Below, piece after piece: positions 25,893-33,396 of a stretch of DNA of 64,000 nucleotides. Every line of letters starts with the position of its first letter. The first letter of the stretch is position 1. The notes below the pieces were generated by a model. The model ran no database searches. It was not told the DNA's origin and saw nothing but the letters and a program-made list of their open reading frames with translations. The translations under genes were made by a program, and so were the position numbers. The stretch comes from a virus, in the IMG/VR virus record IMGVR_UViG_3300046001_006396, positions 1 to 64,000 of that record. One strand, written 5' to 3'.

Positions 25893-26598
25893 ATGGCTTA
25901 TACTGTCTTAACAAGTTATTTACTTCATCAACTCTCCTTAAATTTACTTTATGGTCATTAATTGGATTACTTTCATTATATATGTAATTTATTGTATCCA
26001 TAAATTTATAATGATTTTTTCCGGACATTTCAACCATAGGATACATAAACGCCAAATCTCCAGCAACATCCCAATATCTCCCATTTGAATCTTTTAAATC
26101 CTCAATTTTTATTTTTCTCCATAAAAATGCTCTCCAAGTCCTAATGTGTGATAAAGTAAATGTTTGATTTCTTATGTTTTCAAAACTTGAAGGAGGGTTA
26201 GCAAATCCCATTCTCCCGTCGTGATATTTAAAAGATCCATTGGCCAACCAAACATCATCATTTAAATATATGTCGTTTATTCTTTCAAAAACTTTTGAAT
26301 CGGACAACCAGTCATCACCGTCAACCTCAACACATACGTCATCATCTTTTATATCGTATTCTCCTCTAATTACTTGGTCATAATTTCCTGGCTGATACAG
26401 TTTATGTTTATTTTCAATTAAAATAAATCTATCATCACCAGATATAAAATTTTTTATTTTATTCACTGTTTGGTCTGTTGATACGTCATCAGTTATAAAA
26501 CACCTAAAATTTTTATAGGTTTGGGTCATTATGGTGGATAAACACTTTTCAATATAATTTTGACAATTATATGTTGTTGTTAAAATAACTAAGCTCAT
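25879..26598 (-). CDS. Family 2 glycosyltransferase
   Basis: The 239-residue GT2 starts MSLVILTTTYNCQNYIEKCL. It has FRCFITDDVSTD (about 31-42) and the DxD region CVEVDGDDWLSD (about 88-99), where DGDDW is typical. Later, WRAFLWRKI (about 135-143) is an acceptor-side segment. It sits beside a second GT2 and a GT2-GT4 fusion, so two or more linkages of one oligosaccharide are probably made here. Confidence 0.9.
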   Translation of the reverse strand: MSLVILTTTYNCQNYIEKCLSTIMTQTYKNFRCFITDDVSTDQTVNKIKNFISGDDRFILIENKHKLYQPGNYDQVIRGEYDIKDDDVCVEVDGDDWLSDSKVFERINDIYLNDDVWLANGSFKYHDGRMGFANPPSSFENIRNQTFTLSHIRTWRAFLWRKIKIEDLKDSNGRYWDVAGDLAFMYPMVEMSGKNHYKFMDTINYIYNESNPINDHKVNLRRVDEVNNLLRQYKPYEKL

Positions 26599-28236
26599 TT
26601 AATTTAAAATTTTTATATATTCTTCTTTTATTTTTTTTGCCACCTCATTAGAATTAAATTTACTAATGTCATCCGGAATGTCAAACCTTCTTTTATTTAA
26701 AATATTCCCTGAATCATCAATATTGTAAATCCAACCAGGTTTACCGCACAACCAACCTTCTATTGTTGTTCTTCCTAAAAGTATTCCTGAGGTTTCTGAA
26801 CAGTTTTTAACGTAAGATTCTACTTTATTTGTTGCTGGATAATATTTAACATGAGTATTAATTAATAACTCATCTAAATAGTTTGATTTATTTTCTCCCA
26901 CTAACCATAACTCTTTTACTATTGATTTTGAGTACTCAACAAGGTCTTTAATTGTATTTTCTCTTAAGTAATCAATAGTACCAACAAAAAGAACATAACC
27001 ATCATCTTTTATGTTTTTTGTGTTAAATCTATTCGTATCTATTGGGTTATAAATGACTTCAGTATTATTTAACTCAATATTGAAGTTATTAATGATGTGA
27101 GATTGAATTTCAGGACGAATACAAATATATTTTTTAATTGATTCGTTTATCACTGGATTTTCTAATTCAATAACTTCAGAATGTATTGTTGATATTTTAT
27201 CAATGTTTGGGTACATTTGACACATTTGGTTAGTTACTGGAGTGTGCTGTGTATGGATAATGTCGTAATCAACTTCACCCATTTTATACATAACATTTGG
27301 TTGTGATGGTTGTACTCCTTGTGGGGTGTTAAATCCCCATTTACCATCACCCATTTTATATCCAGGAGAATTTGCAAATGATATAGTTTTAATACCTTGT
27401 TGTTGTGCTAATTTAGATAATGGTCCATTAATATCTGAAAGCACTGTTACGTCACAATTTAATTTTTTAAGTCCTCTTGCCAACTCATAAACATACATTT
27501 CTGAACCTGTAAAGGTCTTAAAAAATAAACAGGAAAGTAGCACTTTAATTGGGGACTCTATTGTTAAATTACGTTTAACTTTAACCGGTAATACCTCTTT
27601 ATACTTTTCTGCAAATACTTCTCTATTTTTTTCCCATTGTTCGTTTGTTTCACCAATGGATTTGTGTGTAACTCTAACGTCATATATCACACCAATTTTA
27701 ACATCTTTAATAAAGTTTCTAAATGAGAAATCAACATCGTAAAAATGAAATCCACCAATTTCCTCGTTAAAGTTTTCTTTAATATTATTTTTTTTAATTA
27801 CAATAAAAAGACCATCAACTAAAACAACGTCGTCTATCTCATTACCTTTACTTGTTGAATATTTTGATTCCCATTTTTTTCCTTCATGTTCGTGATTAAC
27901 AATCCCTTTCATTTTTGAAAAATCTTCCCACCACTTTGCGGATTTTGGCATACTGGTTGTTCCGGCTAATCCTAAAATACCATATTCAGATTTTCTTTTA
28001 AAATGATTTAATATTTTTTGACCCCAATTTTTTGAGTCAAAATAGATATCATCGTGACATAAAACTACAACATCGTTTGACGATTGGTTTAAAATTTTAT
28101 TGTATACCTCAGTTAACGAGTATTCCCCATTATTCTCAAAAGGAATAACCTCAGGATTAGGTATCCCTGAGGTTTTCTTTAACATTTCAACAAAACTGTT
28201 ATCAATCTTTCTTGTAGAAAATCCAATTGTTATCAT
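26599..28236 (-). CDS. Two-domain glycosyltransferase: GT-A-like domain fused to GT4-like domain
   Basis: In this 545-residue protein, residues about 1-215 form a GT-A-like domain with DVVVLCHDDIYFDS (about 54-67) and DGLFIVIKK (about 141-149). Residues about 230-545 form a GT-B/GT4 domain: VLLSCLFFKTFTGSEMYVYEL (split as LLSCLFF and FTGSEMYVYEL), IIHTQHTP, VIYNPIDTNRF, YVLFVGTIDYLREN and RTTIEGWLCGKPG. Such bifunctional enzymes add two sugars in turn. It lies between dUTPase and GT2 genes, overlapping the dUTPase end by 4 bp. Confidence 0.85.
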   Translation of the reverse strand: MITIGFSTRKIDNSFVEMLKKTSGIPNPEVIPFENNGEYSLTEVYNKILNQSSNDVVVLCHDDIYFDSKNWGQKILNHFKRKSEYGILGLAGTTSMPKSAKWWEDFSKMKGIVNHEHEGKKWESKYSTSKGNEIDDVVLVDGLFIVIKKNNIKENFNEEIGGFHFYDVDFSFRNFIKDVKIGVIYDVRVTHKSIGETNEQWEKNREVFAEKYKEVLPVKVKRNLTIESPIKVLLSCLFFKTFTGSEMYVYELARGLKKLNCDVTVLSDINGPLSKLAQQQGIKTISFANSPGYKMGDGKWGFNTPQGVQPSQPNVMYKMGEVDYDIIHTQHTPVTNQMCQMYPNIDKISTIHSEVIELENPVINESIKKYICIRPEIQSHIINNFNIELNNTEVIYNPIDTNRFNTKNIKDDGYVLFVGTIDYLRENTIKDLVEYSKSIVKELWLVGENKSNYLDELLINTHVKYYPATNKVESYVKNCSETSGILLGRTTIEGWLCGKPGWIYNIDDSGNILNKRRFDIPDDISKFNSNEVAKKIKEEYIKILN

Positions 28237-28835
28237 AGACCAGTGCTTCCAAAACCTTTATCGTTACGGTCCTTTTCTGCAATTTCATTTACCTTAACTA
28301 AATTTACCCACTTACCATTAACAACAGGACAAAGTACTGCTTGTGCAATCTTTTGACCTTTTTCTATTTTAATCCTTTCGTTTGTAGTATTAAAAATAAT
28401 AACTTTCACTTCCCCTTGATATCCGCTATCCACAGTTCCAGGCGAGTTTAAAACCATTAATCCTTGATTTAGTGCTAATCCACTTTTAGACCTAACTTGT
28501 ATCTCATATCCATCAGGGATATCAAATCGTAACCCTGTAGGGATTAATTTTCTACTATTTGCTTGAACCCACAACTCCTCACTTGATCTTAAATCAAATC
28601 CAGAATCAGATTCATATGCATATTCAGGATTTATACTTTCTGACTCGTTAGTAAAATTTAAGGTTACCTTTTTTGCTTTCATAGCGTCCCCAAACATTTG
28701 TTCAAGTTGTTCTTCATTTACACCCATTGATTCCATCATTGATTTTGGGTCCGACATATCAAAGTCATTCATTTTAGACTGAAGGTCTTTAATCATCTCC
28801 AATCCCTTTTTCATCTCTTTTATTTCTTTAAACAT
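28233..28835 (-). CDS. dut: dUTPase with N-terminal helical extension
   Basis: The 200-residue protein carries all five trimeric dUTPase motifs in its last 145 residues. They are SDSGFDLRS (about 75-83), RSKSGLA (about 114-120), GTVDSGYQGEV (about 131-141), GQKIAQAVLCPV (about 158-169) and the C-terminal P-loop-like RNDKGFGSTG (about 190-199). The first 55 or so residues form an extra Met/Lys/Glu-rich helical region not found in ordinary dUTPases. It hydrolyses dUTP to dUMP, keeping uracil out of phage DNA. It overlaps neighbours by 1 and 4 bp. Confidence 0.95.
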   Translation of the reverse strand: MFKEIKEMKKGLEMIKDLQSKMNDFDMSDPKSMMESMGVNEEQLEQMFGDAMKAKKVTLNFTNESESINPEYAYESDSGFDLRSSEELWVQANSRKLIPTGLRFDIPDGYEIQVRSKSGLALNQGLMVLNSPGTVDSGYQGEVKVIIFNTTNERIKIEKGQKIAQAVLCPVVNGKWVNLVKVNEIAEKDRNDKGFGSTGL

Positions 28836-29566
28836 TATTTCAATTCTTTTAATTTTTTTATAAATTCAACCAATACGTCAACATCTTTTTCACAATACTC
28901 AGCAATTTGAGGTAATTTTTGTTCTACCCAATATGTATGATGTACCTTATCGCCTGTCACTTCACCATCTTTTGGTGTTGGTATTCCCATTGTTGAACAA
29001 ACAAGGTCCAACGAACCAATAGATGTGTAAGCACCATATTGCCAAACTTCTTTTGTGTCAATCGCCTTTACCTCCCAAGGTTTTGTATCGTAAGATGGTA
29101 ATAACTTAGACGGTAAAATTCCGTTTATTATCATTCTTTTTGACATCATAGGAATATCAAAGTTTTTAAGATTATGACCACAAAGATAAAAATCCAACTT
29201 ATGACATCTATCAAGAAGGTTTCTTACTTGTAATAACAACTCTTTTTCATCATCACCTGAGAACGTTTGTTTTTTAACTTCACCAGTTTCCATAACAAAC
29301 GCCATAGAGACACAAATAATTTTTGCAAACTCAGGAACAAGTGCGGTTCTTTTTTTAAAGACCTCACCCATTCTTATTTCATAATCTTTTTTAGTTTTAG
29401 GTGACTCAATTTGGTCTTCAGGAAATCTTTTTTTAAACCAATCGTAATATTTCTTAAATTGTTCTGCAATTTCAGGACTAAATCTTTCACAAGATTCTAA
29501 GTCAGGACATCCACCAACAGTTTCAATGTCCAAGAATAAAATTTTTGTAATAGGTATGTTTATCAT
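28835..29566 (-). CDS. DnaQ/PolB-like 3'-5' exonuclease (DEDDy type)
   Basis: The 243-residue RNase H-fold exonuclease has Exo I FLDIET (residues 11-16, Asp13 and Glu15), Exo II GHNLKNFDIPMM (about 129-140) and Exo III YCEKDVDV (about 223-230, Tyr-x3-Asp). This matches the 'predicted 3'-5' exonuclease related to PolB' family. It is stand-alone, separate from the DNA polymerase at 35.7-38.6 kb, which has its own exonuclease domain. A repair or recombination role is probable. It overlaps the GT4 gene end by 4 bp. Confidence 0.85.
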   Translation of the reverse strand: MINIPITKILFLDIETVGGCPDLESCERFSPEIAEQFKKYYDWFKKRFPEDQIESPKTKKDYEIRMGEVFKKRTALVPEFAKIICVSMAFVMETGEVKKQTFSGDDEKELLLQVRNLLDRCHKLDFYLCGHNLKNFDIPMMSKRMIINGILPSKLLPSYDTKPWEVKAIDTKEVWQYGAYTSIGSLDLVCSTMGIPTPKDGEVTGDKVHHTYWVEQKLPQIAEYCEKDVDVLVEFIKKLKELK

Positions 29567-30777
29567 TTTACTAAGTTTTTATAAATTTCTGCTCTATCTT
29601 TTGTCACTTTATTTAAGTCGTATGTGTCTTTAACCGTCTCATAAAGTCTCTGACCTAAGTCATATGCAAAATTAGGGTTGTCAATTAATTTTTTCATATA
29701 TTTAGACCAATCACTATGATTTCTTGCTTCGTCAACTAAAAGAGCATTTCCATCAACAAAGTTACCATCTTTTAATGAGTGTTTCAAGTCAATTGTGTAG
29801 GGACCAATGTTTGATGCGATAATTGCCTTTTTATAAAATCCAGCCTCAATTACTTTTAATTGTGATTTAACTCTATTAAATATGTGATTTTTAATTGGGG
29901 CTAATGATACATCAAACCATCTATAGTTAGACGCATAAGTTGTGACAGGTTTAGTCCAAACACGATTATAAAAAGGTAGTATATCTGAAACGTATTCCTC
30001 CTCTTTAAATTTCAATAAAAACTCTTTGTGTTTTGGGTCAACCATTGAATATTTGTCTGTAAATATTTCTTCATACCTTGCCCATACGGTTTCTTCAGGT
30101 CTAATGTCCCTTTGTTTTTGTTCTCCCGTTTGTTGGTTGATTTCAGTAACGGTACCTCTTGTATCAAATCCACAAAGATACATACTAAATTTATCTTTTA
30201 GTGGTTTTAATTTATTAATTGTACCATCCAACAATTTTAAATCATGCAAGTGGGATGACCCACCTAACCACCCAAACCTTAATTTGTCTGAAGGTAATGT
30301 TTCTGATTTAAATTGTGGCTCATTTGGGTTAATTGCGTTTGGTAGAATAAAAACGTTCTTATTAAACTTTGATATTTCTGACGCAAAAACACTTGTTGTT
30401 GTTGTAACATATCCCGCAACTTTTAAATTTTCAATAATTTTTTTATGTAAATTATTTTGAATAACTAATTGATGTACAGGGTGTTCTTTTGTTGGTAGCC
30501 AATAATCATCTAAATCCATAATTGTAATTAACCCTAAACCGTTTAGTCTTTGAATTAAATTCACAGAATTATCATATTCGTGACCAATAGTTCTATGAAA
30601 GTGTACGATGTCATATTGTTTCCAATAATTTAAATCATTTACTCTTGGTTCGTAATCAATATCTACGTGGAACTCATCAGGATGATTATTTTGTAATGCC
30701 ACGTGAGGGTCAATACTTCTAAATTTACCAACACCTGTCTTATCTGAAGGTAATACTAATACTCTTATTTTACTCAT
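29563..30777 (-). CDS. GT4-like glycosyltransferase, first gene of the long operon
   Basis: The 404-residue GT-B protein has KIRVLVLPSDKTGVG (3-17), DIVHFHRTIGHEYD (about 56-69), VFILPNAINPNEP (about 144-156), LRFGWLGGSSHLHDLKLL (split: FGWLGGSSH about 168-176) and KVIEAGFYKKAIIASN (about 306-321), which is the Glu-x-Gly donor region. It lies directly downstream of a terminator. The 45-bp leader is A/T only apart from a few bases and has no TATTTATW element. It probably opens the 27-kb transcription unit. Confidence 0.82.
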   Translation of the reverse strand: MSKIRVLVLPSDKTGVGKFRSIDPHVALQNNHPDEFHVDIDYEPRVNDLNYWKQYDIVHFHRTIGHEYDNSVNLIQRLNGLGLITIMDLDDYWLPTKEHPVHQLVIQNNLHKKIIENLKVAGYVTTTTSVFASEISKFNKNVFILPNAINPNEPQFKSETLPSDKLRFGWLGGSSHLHDLKLLDGTINKLKPLKDKFSMYLCGFDTRGTVTEINQQTGEQKQRDIRPEETVWARYEEIFTDKYSMVDPKHKEFLLKFKEEEYVSDILPFYNRVWTKPVTTYASNYRWFDVSLAPIKNHIFNRVKSQLKVIEAGFYKKAIIASNIGPYTIDLKHSLKDGNFVDGNALLVDEARNHSDWSKYMKKLIDNPNFAYDLGQRLYETVKDTYDLNKVTKDRAEIYKNLVK

Positions 30778-30814
30778 ATAAAAAATTATTTAAGTAAAAG
30801 ATAAGTTAAATAAA

Positions 30815-30842
30815 ATAAAAAATCCACCCTTTTGAGGTGGAT
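30815..30842 (-). terminator. Intrinsic terminator of the 33.3-30.9 kb gene block
   Basis: On the minus strand ATCCACC (30842-30836) pairs perfectly with GGTGGAT (30828-30822) across a short TCAAAAG loop and is followed by a T-run (TTTTTTATTTTA). It lies 22 bp after the stop of the 207-residue gene and before the start of the glycan operon gene at 30777. Confidence 0.85.
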
Positions 30843-30863
30843 ACTTTATGTAATATAGATATA

Positions 30864-31487
30864 TTATTTTTCTAATTTTTTAACTTTATTTACTTTACCA
30901 ATAAATAAATGTTGCCCCACTTTAAATTGTATTGTTTCGTTTGAGTTAGTCGTTGACTCAACTAACATCCCCGCTTGTTTTAATTCTTCTCTTACTACGT
31001 CTCTAACAGTATCTCTTACTACGTCTCTAATCATTGACTTCATTTCTGACATATTAATGTTATTACTTGCTCTTTGTTCTGATTCAGAAACCATTTGTTT
31101 TTTAGGTTGCTCGTTTGTTTTTGGTGTGCCTATATTCATTAATCTTTGAGCTCCTTGAATAACTTCTTCAGAAATTGTTGTGGACCCCATCATTGAACTT
31201 GGTTGGACGATTGGTTGCTCAATCATTAGTCTTTTAATTTCATCTGGTAATTTTGAATTGGCAATGCGACTTTCATCTAATGGTTTTGATGGGTCGTGTT
31301 GTGGTGGTGTGTATGTTTGTTCTTGAATAAATTCTTGTGGTAAATTATAAGTCGCCTGTGGAACATTAAAGTCTTCTACCATTGGCATATTTATATTTCT
31401 AACAGAACCAGGTTTAATTGATTCTGTTTTTTCCATTATTTTTTTTGAGACTGCTAATCTCTGCATTAAATCTTCTGCTGCTCCCAT
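30864..31487 (-). CDS. Proline/glutamine-rich protein with amphipathic repeat helix, unknown function
   Basis: The 207-residue product has an unstructured-looking middle (Pro, Gln, Ser, Asn-rich, about residues 25-140). It then has a regular helix with the repeat IRDVVRDTVRDVVREEL (about 151-167), and ends with a compact IQFKVGQHLFIGKVNKV strand region. The disorder plus helix recalls phage scaffold or core proteins, but no family is recognised. It is the last gene before the terminator. Confidence 0.65.
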   Translation of the reverse strand: MGAAEDLMQRLAVSKKIMEKTESIKPGSVRNINMPMVEDFNVPQATYNLPQEFIQEQTYTPPQHDPSKPLDESRIANSKLPDEIKRLMIEQPIVQPSSMMGSTTISEEVIQGAQRLMNIGTPKTNEQPKKQMVSESEQRASNNINMSEMKSMIRDVVRDTVRDVVREELKQAGMLVESTTNSNETIQFKVGQHLFIGKVNKVKKLEK

Positions 31488-31488
31488 A

Positions 31489-31890
31489 TTATGCTATATT
31501 ATCTTGGTTATCAAATTTGGCGTTTACAATAACTCTAGTCATAGATTTATCCCCATTTTTATTGTAATTTGGCCTTTCTACATAAAAATTATCTCTAGTT
31601 GGTTTATAAGTAAAGATTTTATCTAATCTAAAAAATCTCCACCCTGGTAAATAATTACCCTCATTTCTATCTGAAAACGACGAACCTTCAGTTTCCCAAG
31701 CTCTTAAAACTAAATTACCCTTTTTACTAACACCTAAACAAACAGGTTCAATGGTTCTATACCCTTTACCCCCATTATCTTTTCCGTCATAATAAATTAT
31801 AACCAATTTTTTTTGCTTGATGCTATTTTGAACACTATCAATTGATGCTGCTTCGGTAATTAAATTAGAAAGACTATTAATTAGTTTCAT
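31489..31890 (-). CDS. Stand-alone WYL-like domain protein
   Basis: The 133-residue protein has LVIIYYDGKDNGGKGYRTIEP (split: LVIIYYDG about 29-36 and GYRTIEPVCLG about 43-53), LVLRAWETEG (about 60-69) and FFRLDKIF (about 86-93). This is the order of WYL domains: Y strand, R-x-I-x-P, Leu-x-A, and R/F-x-L-x-R-I. There is no helix-turn-helix in this ORF, unlike bacterial WYL regulators. The family often binds nucleic acid or nucleotide ligands. Here it is in a structural block and overlaps its neighbour by 4 bp. Confidence 0.6.
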   Translation of the reverse strand: MKLINSLSNLITEAASIDSVQNSIKQKKLVIIYYDGKDNGGKGYRTIEPVCLGVSKKGNLVLRAWETEGSSFSDRNEGNYLPGWRFFRLDKIFTYKPTRDNFYVERPNYNKNGDKSMTRVIVNAKFDNQDNIA

Positions 31891-32180
31891 TTAACTGAGT
31901 AGTAAGGGTTATTTGTTGAGTATTTATTAATTTTTAAATCTTCTTTTCTATCCATTCTGTCAGAACTTGTTCCTGCATTTTGATTATATATATCTAAATC
32001 TCCACCAGTTCCTCTACCAATTTTATCCCCATCGGCAAGTGCGTCAGGATGGACTGAAGAATATTGGTCAGAAGGGTTAAAATCATTTCTAGGAAATAAT
32101 CTTTTTCTTTGTTCTTCGGCGATTCTTGATAATTCATTATTAGGTTGTGAAAAATCAAGTTTATCTGATTGTATTGCCAT
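31887..32180 (-). CDS. Small polar protein, unknown function
   Basis: The 97-residue hydrophilic product has RIAEEQRKRLFPRNDFNP (about 19-36), a Gly/Asp/Asn-rich middle and a tyrosine-rich tail (STNNPYYSVK). It overlaps the preceding gene by 1 bp and the next by 4 bp. It looks disordered, so it could be a small virion or assembly protein. No family recognised. Confidence 0.6.
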   Translation of the reverse strand: MAIQSDKLDFSQPNNELSRIAEEQRKRLFPRNDFNPSDQYSSVHPDALADGDKIGRGTGGDLDIYNQNAGTSSDRMDRKEDLKINKYSTNNPYYSVK

Positions 32181-32632
32181 TATCCTATATTTTTAATTAG
32201 TTTATTTATTCTTACTATACTTTCTTTTATTTTTAAATCGTCAGTAGTTGTTGTGTGTTTATCATTTAAATTAAAACTATTTTTTTGATGACCGTCTAAA
32301 TATTGGTTTTGCATTCCAGAATCCGATTTTATTTTTTTACTTGACCCGTCATCATCTCTCCAAACCCTTAATACTTCATCACACCATGTTTTCATTCTTT
32401 CAGAACCATTTAATACGAAAGGGGCGTCTTCCTTATTTCCACTATACCCATCAAACCAATTTTTTATTCTTTTGATTTGTTGGTATGTTGCAACACCACT
32501 ATTAACCAATTCTTGATTTCTATTATATCCTTCCGTGTTTGAATTTCCGTTAACAGAATTAAAACAATCCTTTAAATGTTTAATTAAAGAATCGGGTAGT
32601 TTAGCCTTTCTATCGTATAAGTTACTGTTCAT
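32180..32632 (-). CDS. Conserved-looking phage protein, unknown function
   Basis: A 150-residue product with an N-terminal LPDSLIKHLKDCFNSV helix (about 12-27), IKRIKNWFDGYSG (about 53-65) and MKTWCDEVLRVWRDDDG (about 80-96), then a polar region and a C-terminal helix. It is clearly cytoplasmic and lies in the block of small genes between the terminator and the divergent promoter region. The family is not recognised. It overlaps its neighbour by 11 bp. Confidence 0.65.
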   Translation of the reverse strand: MNSNLYDRKAKLPDSLIKHLKDCFNSVNGNSNTEGYNRNQELVNSGVATYQQIKRIKNWFDGYSGNKEDAPFVLNGSERMKTWCDEVLRVWRDDDGSSKKIKSDSGMQNQYLDGHQKNSFNLNDKHTTTTDDLKIKESIVRINKLIKNIG

Positions 32633-33344
32633 CTTTAATTAATCTTATTAATTTTTCAATATTAATACCATTTTTTAATGCCATATTTTTTAAAGAACGA
32701 ATATTCTTTTTAAGTAGGTTATTAGTTTTTATTTCTTTTTCTTTGTCAATAATAATATCCTCCTCAACCTCATCAGATTCTTTTTCTTTTATTATTTCTC
32801 TATCTATAAATCCTTTCTTTTTTCTAATATGTAAAGGTGCCCTTTTAGTTCTTTTTCCTGACGGGTCTTTACCAAATTGCATTGTTCTTTCTTTTGCCTC
32901 ATCTTCATCGTCTAACTTTTTTTCAAAATATTTTAAAGTTTCTTCAGCATCTAAATTTTTTGTTTTTTCATAACCAAATGCCTTAGACATATCAATCTCT
33001 TTAACATGACTTTCACCGAAGTACCGACCTCTTAAAAATATATCTCTTGCGTTTCTTGTTGCTGGAACAATTTTATCTGTTGTTGTTGATCCTTGTATTG
33101 TTGATGCCGGATCAAGTATTGGCATGCTTGAACTTAACCAAGTACCATCAGCATCAACCAATTCGGTTACCTCTTCTTCTGACCCCGATTTTTTAGATTC
33201 CAACTTTGACTTAAAAATTTTATGAGATTTACAAGGCATATATATTTTTTTATCACCATCTTCGTGAGTATGATATCCAGTACACCCTATAGTCCTTGAA
33301 ACTCTTTGGGCCCTTTCTTTTGTTGAATATTTATATGATTTCAT
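32622..33344 (-). CDS. Virion-associated-type protein with Cys/His cluster, unknown function
   Basis: The 240-residue protein's N-terminus holds a compact Cys/His set, C21, H25, H27, C38, H41 (GCTGYHTHEDGD and MPCKSH), that could bind one zinc. The rest is very charged and helical, with basic KRTKRAPLHIRKKKG (about 154-168) and long Glu/Lys runs. It is the first gene of a five-gene minus-strand unit, with a TATTTATA element 13 nt upstream. No family is recognised. Confidence 0.65.
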   Translation of the reverse strand: MKSYKYSTKERAQRVSRTIGCTGYHTHEDGDKKIYMPCKSHKIFKSKLESKKSGSEEEVTELVDADGTWLSSSMPILDPASTIQGSTTTDKIVPATRNARDIFLRGRYFGESHVKEIDMSKAFGYEKTKNLDAEETLKYFEKKLDDEDEAKERTMQFGKDPSGKRTKRAPLHIRKKKGFIDREIIKEKESDEVEEDIIIDKEKEIKTNNLLKKNIRSLKNMALKNGINIEKLIRLIKDEQ

Positions 33345-33357
33345 ATATGCTTTTACC

Positions 33358-33365
33358 TATAAATA
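33358..33365 (-). promoter_or_regulatory. TATTTATA motif, candidate late promoter (leftward)
   Basis: The minus strand reads GTATTTATAGGTAAAA, 13 nt before ATG 33344. It is arranged back-to-back with a rightward copy at 33378-33385, giving a divergent pair in a 52-bp intergenic region. Confidence 0.6.
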
Positions 33366-33377
33366 CTACGATTAAAG

Positions 33378-33385
33378 TATTTATC
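33378..33385 (+). promoter_or_regulatory. TATTTATC motif, candidate late promoter (rightward)
   Basis: The plus strand reads AAGTATTTATCTTAAAA, 11 nt before ATG 33397. The final base is C instead of A/T. It is divergent from the copy at 33358-33365. Confidence 0.55.
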
Positions 33386-33396
33386 TTAAAAAAAGG

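Noticed and set aside
4167-30777. A bacterial O-antigen or capsule locus joined by misassembly
   Set aside because: Phage genes (PhoH, dUTPase, exonuclease, sigma factor) are interleaved in the same operon with 1-20 bp overlaps, and no Wzx, Wzy or other membrane protein is present. Read-level checking would still be useful.
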